Source of the DNA: Pseudoxanthomonas sp. X-1
Lineage (GTDB): Bacteria; Pseudomonadota; Gammaproteobacteria; Xanthomonadales; Xanthomonadaceae
Length of the DNA stretch: 64,000 nt
Assembly: GCF_020042665.1 (NCBI RefSeq)
Contig: NZ_CP083376.1
Coordinates: forward strand, 594,001 to 658,000
Direction: 5' to 3'
The notes under the pieces were generated by a model that worked only from the letters and a program-made list of their open reading frames with translations, ran no database searches and had not been told where the DNA came from. The translations under genes and the position numbers were made by a program. This document shows, one piece after another, positions 40,123 to 48,576 of this stretch (positions within the stretch are counted from its first letter, which is position 1; each line of letters begins with the position of its first letter).

Positions 40123-41118
40123 ATGGCCACCATTGGCGGCGATGCAGTAACCCTCATCGACGTGGCGAAGCGACTGGACCCGGACGGCAGCGTCCCGGAC
40201 ATCGCCGAGCTGCTCACCCAGAACAACGAAATCCTGCTGGACATTCCGTGGTACGAGGGCAACCTGCCCACCGGCCACCGCGTGACCCAGCGCACCGGCC
40301 TGCCGGCGGCGTACTACCGCAAGATGAACGCCGGTATCCCGAAGTCCAAGAGCACCACCGCGCAGATCGACGAGGCGTTCGGTGAGCTGACCGCGTTGAG
40401 CGAGATCGACAAGTCGATCGCCGACCTCAACGGAAACACCACGGCTTTCCGCCTGTCCGAGTCGCGCCCCTTCATCGAGGCGATGAACCAGACGTTCTGC
40501 ACCAAGCTGTTCTATGGCAACGTCGCCGCGAACGGCGAGGAGATCCAGGGCCTGGCCCCTCGATTCTCCAGCCTGAGCGCAGCTAACGGCGTCAACATCA
40601 TCGACGCCGGCGGCACGGGCTCGAACAACACCTCTCTGTGGCTGGTCGGCTGGTCCGATCACACCGTGTGGGGCGGCTTCCCGAAGGGCTCGAAGGCCGG
40701 TATCCAGTTCACCCCCGGTGATGGCGACGACTGGGCGTTCGATGCGAGCAACAACCGCTTCCGCGCCTACATCGACGACTACAAGTGGCACAACGGCCTG
40801 GTCATGAAGGACTGGCGCTTCGTGGTCCGCATCGCGAACATCGACGTGACCGCGCTGACCAAGAACGCCGCGTCTGGCGCCGATCTGCTCGACCTCGTCG
40901 CGCAGGCCGTCGAGCGCATCCACTCGCTCACCGGTGTGACGCCGCGCTTCTACGGCAACCGCACCCTCTCGTCCTTCTTCCGCCGTCAGACCGTGAACAA
41001 GGTCGCCAACAGCACCCTCGCGTGGGGTGATGTCGCCGGCAAGCGGATCCTGATGCTGGAAGAAGTTCCGTTCCGCCGCGTCGATGCGCTGCTGAACACC
41101 GAAGCCCGCGTGGTCTAA
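40123..41118 (+). CDS. Major capsid protein (Bbp17-like)
   Basis: 331 residues. The sequence begins MATIGGDAVTLIDVAKRLDPDG and includes EILLDIPWYEGNLPTGHRVTQRTGLPAAYYRKMNAG, AFGELTALSEIDKSIADLNG and the C-terminal LEEVPFRRVDALLNTEARVV. These are typical of HK97-fold coat proteins of BPP-1-type podoviruses. It is directly preceded by a strong Shine-Dalgarno (TACGGAGAACACC) after a terminator, consistent with high expression. It forms the icosahedral shell with the cement and staple proteins downstream. Confidence 0.88.
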   Translation: MATIGGDAVTLIDVAKRLDPDGSVPDIAELLTQNNEILLDIPWYEGNLPTGHRVTQRTGLPAAYYRKMNAGIPKSKSTTAQIDEAFGELTALSEIDKSIADLNGNTTAFRLSESRPFIEAMNQTFCTKLFYGNVAANGEEIQGLAPRFSSLSAANGVNIIDAGGTGSNNTSLWLVGWSDHTVWGGFPKGSKAGIQFTPGDGDDWAFDASNNRFRAYIDDYKWHNGLVMKDWRFVVRIANIDVTALTKNAASGADLLDLVAQAVERIHSLTGVTPRFYGNRTLSSFFRRQTVNKVANSTLAWGDVAGKRILMLEEVPFRRVDALLNTEARVV

Positions 41119-41133
41119 CCGGAGAACCAAGCC

Positions 41134-41556
41134 ATGTTCCTCGACGCAAAAAACGAGTTCTCGACGGCGCAGACCATTGCGACCGCCGTGTCCACCAACA
41201 CCATCGACCTCACCCCGCTCAAGGCGGCGGCGCGCGACATTGGTATCGGCCAGCCGATCTATCTGGTGCTGACCACGCCGACCACCCTGGCCGGCACCTC
41301 GCCGACCCTGACCGTCGCGATCCAGACCGACGACAACACCGCGTTCTCCTCGCCGGCGGTCCTGGCGACGAGCGCGGCCTACGCCCCGGCCGACTTCGCG
41401 AACGGTCCGATCGTCATCCCGCTGCCGAGCGGCGCCGAGAAGTACCTGCGGCTCAGCTACACCGCGGGCGGCACGGTCACGGCGGGCACGGTCACCGCAG
41501 GCCTGACGCTGGACGCCCAGCGCCTGAAGGTCTACCCGCGCAACTACACGGTCTAA
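41134..41556 (+). CDS. Bbp16-like capsid cement protein
   Basis: 140 residues, rich in beta strands and Thr/Ala (PLKAAARDIGIGQPIYLVLTT; IPLPSGAEKYLRLSYTAGGTVTAG; LDAQRLKVYPRNYTV). It matches the capsid-decoration protein following the coat gene in BPP-1-like phages (Bbp16). It stabilises the expanded capsid. RBS GGAG 12 bases from ATG. Confidence 0.78.
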   Translation: MFLDAKNEFSTAQTIATAVSTNTIDLTPLKAAARDIGIGQPIYLVLTTPTTLAGTSPTLTVAIQTDDNTAFSSPAVLATSAAYAPADFANGPIVIPLPSGAEKYLRLSYTAGGTVTAGTVTAGLTLDAQRLKVYPRNYTV

Positions 41557-41570
41557 GGGAGGGCTGACAC

Positions 41571-41897
41571 ATGACCATCAAAGTGAAGGCCATCGCCGAG
41601 GGCTACTACGGCGACGTGCTGCGCATCCCGGGCACCGCCAACGCGGAGTTCGAGATCGGCAGCGAGGAGGAGCTGGGCAAGTGGATGGAGGTGGTCGGCG
41701 GGAAGGCCTCCTCCGACGATCCGCCGCCGGCCGATCCGTTCCTGGATCGCACCGTGGCGGACATCACCGGCGATCTGGCGTCGCTCACGCCCGAGCAGCT
41801 GGTCAGCTACCGCGATGCGGAGTCGAAGGGCAAGGCGCGCAAGGGCGTGCTGGAAGCCATCGACGCCGAGACCGCGGCGCGCTCGGCCGACGCGTAA
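41571..41897 (+). CDS. Small virion-region protein of unknown function
   Basis: 108 residues (MTIKVKAIAEGYYGDVLRIPG...). The N-terminal part resembles short beta-rich phage proteins with a YYG-xxR-xPG motif; the acidic C-terminus is helical (AESKGKARKGVLEAIDAETA). No certain function. It follows the cement protein with its own RBS (AGGGAGG). Confidence 0.6.
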   Translation: MTIKVKAIAEGYYGDVLRIPGTANAEFEIGSEEELGKWMEVVGGKASSDDPPPADPFLDRTVADITGDLASLTPEQLVSYRDAESKGKARKGVLEAIDAETAARSADA

Positions 41898-41922
41898 CCC
41901 ACCCACCCACCGCAGCAGAGAC

Positions 41923-41949
41923 AGGGGGCGCCTTCGGGCGCCCTCTGCA
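41923..41949 (+). terminator. Hairpin with UUCG tetraloop in the late operon
   Basis: AGGGGGCGCC-TTCG-GGCGCCCTCT (41923-41946) followed by GCATTTCTGGAGAGA, which is the RBS of the next gene. A 10-bp stem with a stable UUCG loop. Positioned 25 bases after the previous stop. It is one of several hairpins of this kind. Confidence 0.75.
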
Positions 41950-41966
41950 TTTCTGGAGAGAGCGCA

Positions 41967-42299
41967 ATGAAGCTGGTATCGATGAAGAAGACCGACGAGG
42001 AGGAAAAGAAGGAAGCCTCGTCCGAGTGCTGCGGCGACTACAAGGAGCCCGACTACCCGTGGGGCCTGCGTGTCCGTCTGGAGGACGAGCAGCTGGAGGC
42101 CCTGGGCATCGGGAGCATGCCGCCGGTGGGCGCTCCGATGGAGCTACAGGCCCTGGCCAAGGTGATTTCGGTCTCTGAGGAGCAGGTAGAGGGCAAGCCC
42201 AAGCGCTGCCTGGAGCTGCAGATCACCGATCTGGCGGTCGGCGGCATCCGCATGCCCATCGCTGATCGACTGTTCGCGAAGGGCGCAGAGCAGGGCTGA
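41967..42299 (+). CDS. Capsid staple protein
   Basis: 110 residues (MKLVSMKKTDEEEKKEASSECCGDY, PWGLRVRLEDEQLEALG, MELQALAKVISVSEEQ, CLELQITDLAVGG in order). The pattern of Y-PWGL-x-LxxEQLxALG and LQITD matches phage proteins annotated as capsid staple proteins next to BPP-1-type cement proteins. It probably locks capsomers. A good RBS (CTGGAGAGAGCGCA) follows the hairpin upstream. Confidence 0.68.
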   Translation: MKLVSMKKTDEEEKKEASSECCGDYKEPDYPWGLRVRLEDEQLEALGIGSMPPVGAPMELQALAKVISVSEEQVEGKPKRCLELQITDLAVGGIRMPIADRLFAKGAEQG

Positions 42300-42302
42300 C
42301 CC

Positions 42303-42920
42303 ATGACCTCGCCGATCGATATCTGCAACCTCGCGCTGGGACACATCCGCGCGGGGCGTCGCATCGCGGCGCTGACCGAGAACAGCGAGGAGGCGGATGC
42401 CTGCGGGCAGTTCTACGAAATGGCACGCGACACCGCGCTGGCGGCCTACACGTGGCAGTTTGCGCGCCGCTACGCCGCGCCGGCATTGGTGACCGCGCCG
42501 CCGGCCGGATACTCGCAGGCTTATCGCGTGCCGGATGGGTGTCTCCAGGTGATCGCCCTGCGCGGCAGCGAGGAGTTGGCGGGCCAGCGGCATCACTGCT
42601 GGACGATGCCGCCTCTGCCCATCCATGACTTCGTGCTCGCGGCAGACGATGGTGGCCAGCTGGTGCTGACCAATCTGAGCAGCGCTGTGATGGCGTACAC
42701 CAGCAGGGTCGAGAATCCGGACGCATGGAGCGCGCCATTCCGCCAGGCCGTGGGATTCCTGCTGGCCAGCTATATCTCGATCCCGATCACGGGGAAAGAA
42801 GACCTGGCCAAGACCAACCTTGGCTTCTATCAGGACGCGCTGGAGAGCGCCAAGCTCCACGACATTAGCCAGCAGAACCAGCAGGTTCAGGTGGCAAGCG
42901 GTGTCGAGGCGCGGCTATGA
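42303..42920 (+). CDS. Tail tubular protein A (T7 gp11-like)
   Basis: 205 residues. The signature segments PIDICNLALGHIRAGRRIAAL, CGQFYEMARDTALAAYTWQFARRYAAPAL and FRQAVGFLLASYISIPITG match the adaptor ring protein that connects portal and nozzle in T7-like tails. It overlaps the nozzle gene by four bases. No odd features. Confidence 0.85.
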   Translation: MTSPIDICNLALGHIRAGRRIAALTENSEEADACGQFYEMARDTALAAYTWQFARRYAAPALVTAPPAGYSQAYRVPDGCLQVIALRGSEELAGQRHHCWTMPPLPIHDFVLAADDGGQLVLTNLSSAVMAYTSRVENPDAWSAPFRQAVGFLLASYISIPITGKEDLAKTNLGFYQDALESAKLHDISQQNQQVQVASGVEARL

Positions 42921-45409
42921 GCTCGCAGACCCAACCGACGTTCGCCGGCGGCGAGGTCTCACCTTCGGTTTCCGGCCGCGTCGATCTGGACCTTTACCAG
43001 AACAGCCTGGCCAAGTGCCGCAACTTCATCGTGCTGCGCACCGGCGGCATCGCCAACCGGCCAGGCTTTGAGTTCTGTGGACCGGTGATCAATCACGCAA
43101 TCCCCTACTGGCTGCTGCCTTTCAGCTTCAACACCGAGCAGACCTACATCCTGGAGCTGGGCAACTTCACGATGCGCGTCATCAAGGATGGCGCCTACGT
43201 GCTGGGCACCGGCGGCACTCCCGTCGTGTTCGCGACTCCGTGGCCCTACGACGTGCTGAGCCGCCTGCAGATCACGCAGAGTGCGGACGTCATGTGGGTT
43301 GTCAGCAAGGGCTATCCGACGCAGAAGATCAGCCGCACCAGCCATACCGATTGGAGCGTCACGGACTACACCTTCGTGACCCCGCCTTTCCAGGACGTGA
43401 ACCCGGACAAGACGGTCAAGGCCTACGCCAGTGCGGCGACCGGCACGGTCACGGTCACGGCCACCGCCGCCATCTTCAAGCCCAGCGACGTGGGCCAGTC
43501 CTTCTTCCTGGACATCGCCGACTATGGGGACTACACCCCCTGGGCGGCGGACACGGTATTCGGCGTCGGCGACTACACCTACAGCGACCAGAAAATCTAC
43601 AAAGCCACCGCCAAGTTCACCAACAACCCGGACTTCACCACCTTCAAGACCGGAGCGACGCAGCCGACGCACACCGAGGGCTCTGCCTGGGACGGTAAGG
43701 GCTCCTACGATTCCGGCTCTGCGGGCTCGTCGTACAACATCGGCTTCAAGTGGCAGTACATCAACAGCGGCTTTGGGTTCGGCACCATCACCGCAGTGGC
43801 GTCTGACGGGCTATCCGCCACGGTCCAGGTCGTGACCGAGTTCCCCACACTGGTGGTCGGCAGCACGCACGCCACCTACAAGTGGGCGATCGGGGCGTTC
43901 GGCGGAAGCGACGGCTATCCGGCGGCGGTCGGCTTCTACCAGCAGCGTCTGGTGTTCGCCTGCACTGCGCTGCAGCCGCAGACCGCCTGGATGAGCAAGA
44001 CCAACGTCTACAACGACCAAGGCGCCAGCCGGCCGACCGAGGACAACGACGCGATCAGCTTCACAATCGGCAGCCGCGAGGTGAACGAGATCCGCCACAT
44101 CGTTCCGCTGCAAGTGCTGCTGCTGCTGACCAGTGGCGGCGAGTTCAAGGTGGCCACCGGCGACGGCAGCGGCACCATCACGCCCAGCTCGCTGTCGATC
44201 GAGCAGCAGGGCGGCCGGGGGAGCTCTTACGTCAGCCCGCTGGTGATCGGCTCGACCGCGCTGTACGTGCAGGCCAAGGGCAGCGTGGTGCGCGACCTGG
44301 GCTACCAGTACACCAACGACAGCTTCACCGGCGACGACCTCAGCGTGCGCGCCTCGCACCTGTTCGACGGCTTCCAGATCGTCCAATGGGCCTACGTCCA
44401 GGTGCCCTACTCGGCGGTGTTCGCGGTGCGCAACGACGGCAAGTTGCTGTGCCTGACCTACATGCGCGAGCAGTCCGTGGTGGGTTGGTCGCTGCTGGAG
44501 ACCGATGGCTACGTGGAGAGCGTTGCGGCGATCGGAGAGGGCGATGAAGACGTGCTGTACCTGTCGATCAGGCGCGAGGTTGGAGGCGACACGGTGCGCT
44601 ACGTCGAGCGCATGCACACCAGGCTGTTCACGGACCGCACCGACGCCTTCTTCGTCGACTCTGGCCTGACCTACGACGGGCGCAACACCGGCGCCACGAC
44701 CGTGACCATCACCGCGGCGGACTACACCAAGGGCGCGACCCTGACCGCGACCCTGACGGCCGAGCTGCTCGATTCCAGCTACGTGGGCCGCTATATCCAC
44801 GTGCCGGCGCATGACGATTCGGGTGTGGTCATGGTGCTGGAGATCATCGAGGTGGTGACCGCAGCGCAGGCGCATTGCACCGCGCAGCGCGACGTTCCGG
44901 AATCGCTGCAGGCCCTGGCGACAACGGACTGGGGTTTCGGCGTCAGGACCGTCACTGGCCTGGACCACCTGGAGGGCAAGACCTGCGCGATCCTGGCTGA
45001 CGGTGCGGTCAAGGCGCAGCAGGTCGTCGATGACGGCACGTTGACGTTGGACTACCCGGCTGTGGTCATCCACGCCGGACTGCCCTATCGAGCGCTGGCG
45101 CAGACCCTGGACCTCTACAGCCAGCTGCAGGGCACCTCAATGCGGGACAAGCGGCGCAATGTCAGCAATGTCTCGTTGCTGTGTGAGGCATCTGCCGGCG
45201 TCATGGTTGGCCCGGAACTGGACGCCCTGCGTCCGATCAAGCAGCGCGACTACCAGTTCTATGACCAGACCGCCGGCCTGATTACCGGCATGGTGGACTG
45301 CACCTTCCCGGGGCGCTGGGACAGGTCCGGGCGCGTGCTGGTGGTGCAGGACGACCCGCTGCCGCTGTCGGTGCTGTCGATCACGCCGGAGTTCACTGTC
45401 GGTGGCTGA
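42917..45409 (+). CDS. Tail tubular protein B / nozzle (T7 gp12-like)
   Basis: 830 residues. The start SSQTQPTFAGGEVSPSVSGRVDLDLYQNSLAKCRNFIV and later GSREVNEIRHIVPLQVLLLLTSGGEF and QGGRGSSYVSPLVIGSTALYVQAKGSVVRDLGYQY are typical of the large beta-propeller nozzle of podovirus tails. It continues through LFDGFQIVQWAYVQVPYSAVFAVRNDGKLLCLTYMREQSVVGW. A sequence insertion around residues 175-290 may be a carbohydrate-binding-type domain. It closes the tail end and contacts fibres. Confidence 0.9.
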   Translation: MSSQTQPTFAGGEVSPSVSGRVDLDLYQNSLAKCRNFIVLRTGGIANRPGFEFCGPVINHAIPYWLLPFSFNTEQTYILELGNFTMRVIKDGAYVLGTGGTPVVFATPWPYDVLSRLQITQSADVMWVVSKGYPTQKISRTSHTDWSVTDYTFVTPPFQDVNPDKTVKAYASAATGTVTVTATAAIFKPSDVGQSFFLDIADYGDYTPWAADTVFGVGDYTYSDQKIYKATAKFTNNPDFTTFKTGATQPTHTEGSAWDGKGSYDSGSAGSSYNIGFKWQYINSGFGFGTITAVASDGLSATVQVVTEFPTLVVGSTHATYKWAIGAFGGSDGYPAAVGFYQQRLVFACTALQPQTAWMSKTNVYNDQGASRPTEDNDAISFTIGSREVNEIRHIVPLQVLLLLTSGGEFKVATGDGSGTITPSSLSIEQQGGRGSSYVSPLVIGSTALYVQAKGSVVRDLGYQYTNDSFTGDDLSVRASHLFDGFQIVQWAYVQVPYSAVFAVRNDGKLLCLTYMREQSVVGWSLLETDGYVESVAAIGEGDEDVLYLSIRREVGGDTVRYVERMHTRLFTDRTDAFFVDSGLTYDGRNTGATTVTITAADYTKGATLTATLTAELLDSSYVGRYIHVPAHDDSGVVMVLEIIEVVTAAQAHCTAQRDVPESLQALATTDWGFGVRTVTGLDHLEGKTCAILADGAVKAQQVVDDGTLTLDYPAVVIHAGLPYRALAQTLDLYSQLQGTSMRDKRRNVSNVSLLCEASAGVMVGPELDALRPIKQRDYQFYDQTAGLITGMVDCTFPGRWDRSGRVLVVQDDPLPLSVLSITPEFTVGG

Positions 45410-45860
45410 CGTTGTACCCGTCACGCCCGAGCACGTGGCCGAACTCCTGCAGGGCATTCGGGCGCCAGACGTGGACGAGTTCTGGGCCGCCGCCAGGCTG
45501 ACCCCTGCGCAGGCCCTGTCGATGTCCTTGGAGTGCCGCGGTGACCGCTGGGCAGCCCTTCACGAGGGGAAGCTGCTCTGCATCTTCGGCGTGGCGCGCG
45601 GCTCGCTGCTGACCACGTCCGGGACGATCTGGCTGATCGGTCATCGGCGCATCGACAGGATGGCGCGAGCCTTCCTCGTGGACTGCCGGCCGACGCTGGA
45701 CGCGATCCTCAGCCGGTACAGCCACCTGTCCAACTACGTCGACGCGCGAAACAGGAGGGCAATCCGCTGGCTGCAGTGGCTCGGCTTCCAGATTCACCCC
45801 GCAGCTCCGCATGGCGCTGAGGGGCTTCCATTTCACTATTTCGAGAAGGGGTGTGGGTGA
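45402..45860 (+). CDS. GNAT-like internal virion protein (T7 gp13-like)
   Basis: 152 residues from GTG. The central part AALHEGKLLCIFGVARGSLLTTSGTIWLIG and LDAILSRYSHLSNYVDARNRRAIRWLQWLGF has the acetyltransferase-like layout known for phage internal virion proteins positioned between nozzle and core genes. Catalysis is unproven. It overlaps the nozzle and core genes (8 and one base). Confidence 0.72.
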   Translation: MADVVPVTPEHVAELLQGIRAPDVDEFWAAARLTPAQALSMSLECRGDRWAALHEGKLLCIFGVARGSLLTTSGTIWLIGHRRIDRMARAFLVDCRPTLDAILSRYSHLSNYVDARNRRAIRWLQWLGFQIHPAAPHGAEGLPFHYFEKGCG

Positions 45861-46360
45861 TGTGCGAGCCGGTATCGATCTCGGCTGCCGTCGTTGCGGC
45901 GGTCTCCGCCTACGCTGACTACGAGCAGGCGGATGCGCAGGAGAAGTCCTACAAGGCCCAGGCTGAGGCCGAGGGCGTCCAGGCCAGCCAGCAGGTCAAG
46001 CAGGGCGCGTCGGAGGCCTACCAGCAGGTACGCGCCGCGCGTGCGGTGGCTGCCCAGCAGGACGCAGCCTTCGGTGCAAACGGGCTGCTGAGCACAAGCG
46101 GCAGCGCGCTCAACATCCTCACCGACACCTACAACGAGGGCCAGACCGCCGCCAACACGATCATCGGCAACGCCTACAACGGCGCGTTGAGCACTAGGTA
46201 TCAGCAGAACGCGCTGCTCGCATCCGCCAAGAACGTGGGATCGAACAAGGTGGCCGGCTCGCTGCTGACGGGCGCCAGTACCTACTTCGGGATGGGCGGG
46301 AAGGTGAGCAACTTCAACACCAGCAGCGCCCCAACTCGCACCCGCAAGGGGGTGTACTAA
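45860..46360 (+). CDS. Internal core protein (T7 gp14-like)
   Basis: 166 residues. MCEPVSISAAVVAAVSAYADYEQADAQEKSYKAQAEAEG and the Gln/Ala-rich coiled coil that follows are the pattern of gp14-type ejection proteins, ending in a short Gly/Ser-rich tail. ATG 45860 (TGATG overlap) is preferred to an in-frame GTG at 45851. It is expected to be ejected and to form part of the trans-envelope channel. One-base overlap with the next gene. Confidence 0.75.
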   Translation: MCEPVSISAAVVAAVSAYADYEQADAQEKSYKAQAEAEGVQASQQVKQGASEAYQQVRAARAVAAQQDAAFGANGLLSTSGSALNILTDTYNEGQTAANTIIGNAYNGALSTRYQQNALLASAKNVGSNKVAGSLLTGASTYFGMGGKVSNFNTSSAPTRTRKGVY

Positions 46361-48576
46361 TGCCCCGCGTTCCGATCTACCGCACCAACGAGACCTTCCG
46401 CGCGCAGAGCGCGCCGGACTTGCGCGTCGCGCCCAATCAGCTCGGCCAGAAGGTGGCCATCGCCGCGCAGGAGGTCGGCGGTGCGGTCATCCGGCAGATG
46501 CGCGAGAACGACGAGACGAACCTGCTCGCGTTCAACAACGCCATGCTGCAGAACAAGGCCAAGCTGCTGAACGACCCGGACAGCGGGTTCCTGTCGTCCC
46601 AGGGCATCAACGCCCAGAACGCACGCGAGCAGGTGCGGCAGCAGTGGCAGGACCAGGCGCAGCTGGCGATTGCCGCGATGCCGGACCGGATCAAGGCGCG
46701 CGCCGAGGCGATGGCCGGCAAGTACACGCTGGACTTCGATAACGACGTGGATCGCCACGTGCGCCAGCAGACCGGGCTCTACCAGGATCAGGTCTACAAG
46801 GACACGATCGCGTCCACCGCCAACGAGGCGGCGCTGAGCTACAGCAATCCCGAGCGTGTCGCGCAGCAAGCGGAGTCTGCCGCCATCGCCACCCGGCTCG
46901 ACCGTCGCCGTCAGGGCCTGCCCGAGGATGACGCCGCCAGCGCCGCGGCCAGCAGCGTCTACCAGGCCGCACTTGAGCGGCAGGCGGGCCTTGACCCGCT
47001 TGGCGCTGAGCGTCGCTACTACGAGCTGCTGAGCGAGGGAAAGCTGACTGGCGCCTCCGCGATGGCGATCGACCAGCTGATCAGGCCAGTCGCGCAGGAC
47101 GCGGCATCCACCTCCGACGCCGACGCGATCAACAACGGCGGCACGCTGAGCGTCGGCGCGGCTCCGGCTGGCATCGATGACGCGATCATTGGCCTGGAGA
47201 GCGGAGGCGCTGCGACCGCCAAGAACCCGAACAGCTCGGCCACCGGAGCCGGCCAGTTTCTCGACTCGACCTGGCTGGACCAGATCCGCAAGAATCGGCC
47301 CGAGCTGACGCAGGGCAAGACCGACGCCGAAATCCTGGCGATGCGCAGCGACCCGAAGCTCTCGCGCGAAATGGTCGGCGCCTACCGCGAGGAGAACACG
47401 CGCCGCCTGCGCGCCGCCGGCCTGTCGGCATCTGCAGTGAACCTGTACGCCGCGCACCACTTCGGCGCGGCCGGCGCCACCGCCTTCGCCCGTGCCAGTA
47501 CCGATGCGCCGATGACCACGATCCTGGACGCCCGTTCGATTGAGGCCAACCCGTACCTCAGGGGCAAGACCAAGGCGGACGTGCTGACCAACTGGCAGGG
47601 CCGAGGTCTGGCCGTCGGACAGGATTCGGTCACCTTCGCCGGCCCGGCGCAGAGCGAGGCCGAAGCGCTGCAGCGCGCCCAACAGATTGCCGACCCGCGC
47701 CGGCGGGACGCCGCGATGTCCAAGGTGCGCATGCAGTGGAGCATCCGCGATGCCCAGGAGGCTGCGGCGAAGAAGGCCACCAGCGAGCGCGTGTTCAACA
47801 CCATCGCGGCCAACACCAACCCGACCGCCAGCCTGGCCGCGATCATCTCGCCGGCCGACTACGCCGAGCTGACCAGGAACGGCCAGCTGCTGGCGATGGA
47901 GAACTATCGGAAGAACATCCTGGAAGGGCGTCTGATCCAGGACAACCCGGTACTGGCCGACGAGCTCTATCGCCAGTCCGCGCTGGATCCTGACGCTTTC
48001 CGGAAGCGAGACCTGCACGCACTGGCCGACAACCTCAGCGCCAGCACGCTGACCGAGCTGGTCAACCGGCAGAAGGCGCTGGACAGCAAGGATGCCAGCC
48101 AGTCGAAGGACTGGATGAGCGATGAGGATCGGCTCAATGCCGGCTTCACCATGTTGGGCATCGGCAAGGAAGGCGACGTCAGCGGCACCGGTTCGGAGAG
48201 CAAGAACGCACCGCGCGACCGTCTGCGTGGTGAGTTCCGGATCGCCTACCAGAACGCTTACACGACCTTCATGCAGCAGGCCGGCAACAAGAAGCCCACC
48301 CCGGAGCAGGCCGACGCGCTGCTGCGCACCGTCGCCAAGCAGTTCGCCCCGCGCATGACCTCCGGCGCGCTGGGCGTCACGCAGGATGATGGGCGATTCA
48401 AGCTCACCCCCAAGAGTACGGGCGGCATGTATAGCCGCGCCGCCGGCTACCAGCTCCAGATCAGCGAGGCAGACCGCACTGCCGTGCGTGACGCCTACCG
48501 CGCCAAGTTCGGGATCAATCCCACCGACGCGTGGATCACCCAGTACATCACCGCTAAGCGAGGCGCCGCGAAGTGA
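46360..48576 (+). CDS. Internal core protein with transglycosylase domain (T7 gp16-like)
   Basis: 738 residues. Residues about 270-390 form a lytic transglycosylase-like domain: DAIIGLESGGAATAKNPNSSATGAGQFLDSTWLD, with catalytic Glu about 280, and VNLYAAHHFGAAGATAFARAS. The N-terminal part (PRVPIYRTNETFRAQSAPDLRVA) and coiled-coil stretches are typical of podovirus core proteins. The enzyme would open the peptidoglycan during DNA entry. The stop overlaps the giant gene by four bases. Confidence 0.82.
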   Translation: MPRVPIYRTNETFRAQSAPDLRVAPNQLGQKVAIAAQEVGGAVIRQMRENDETNLLAFNNAMLQNKAKLLNDPDSGFLSSQGINAQNAREQVRQQWQDQAQLAIAAMPDRIKARAEAMAGKYTLDFDNDVDRHVRQQTGLYQDQVYKDTIASTANEAALSYSNPERVAQQAESAAIATRLDRRRQGLPEDDAASAAASSVYQAALERQAGLDPLGAERRYYELLSEGKLTGASAMAIDQLIRPVAQDAASTSDADAINNGGTLSVGAAPAGIDDAIIGLESGGAATAKNPNSSATGAGQFLDSTWLDQIRKNRPELTQGKTDAEILAMRSDPKLSREMVGAYREENTRRLRAAGLSASAVNLYAAHHFGAAGATAFARASTDAPMTTILDARSIEANPYLRGKTKADVLTNWQGRGLAVGQDSVTFAGPAQSEAEALQRAQQIADPRRRDAAMSKVRMQWSIRDAQEAAAKKATSERVFNTIAANTNPTASLAAIISPADYAELTRNGQLLAMENYRKNILEGRLIQDNPVLADELYRQSALDPDAFRKRDLHALADNLSASTLTELVNRQKALDSKDASQSKDWMSDEDRLNAGFTMLGIGKEGDVSGTGSESKNAPRDRLRGEFRIAYQNAYTTFMQQAGNKKPTPEQADALLRTVAKQFAPRMTSGALGVTQDDGRFKLTPKSTGGMYSRAAGYQLQISEADRTAVRDAYRAKFGINPTDAWITQYITAKRGAAK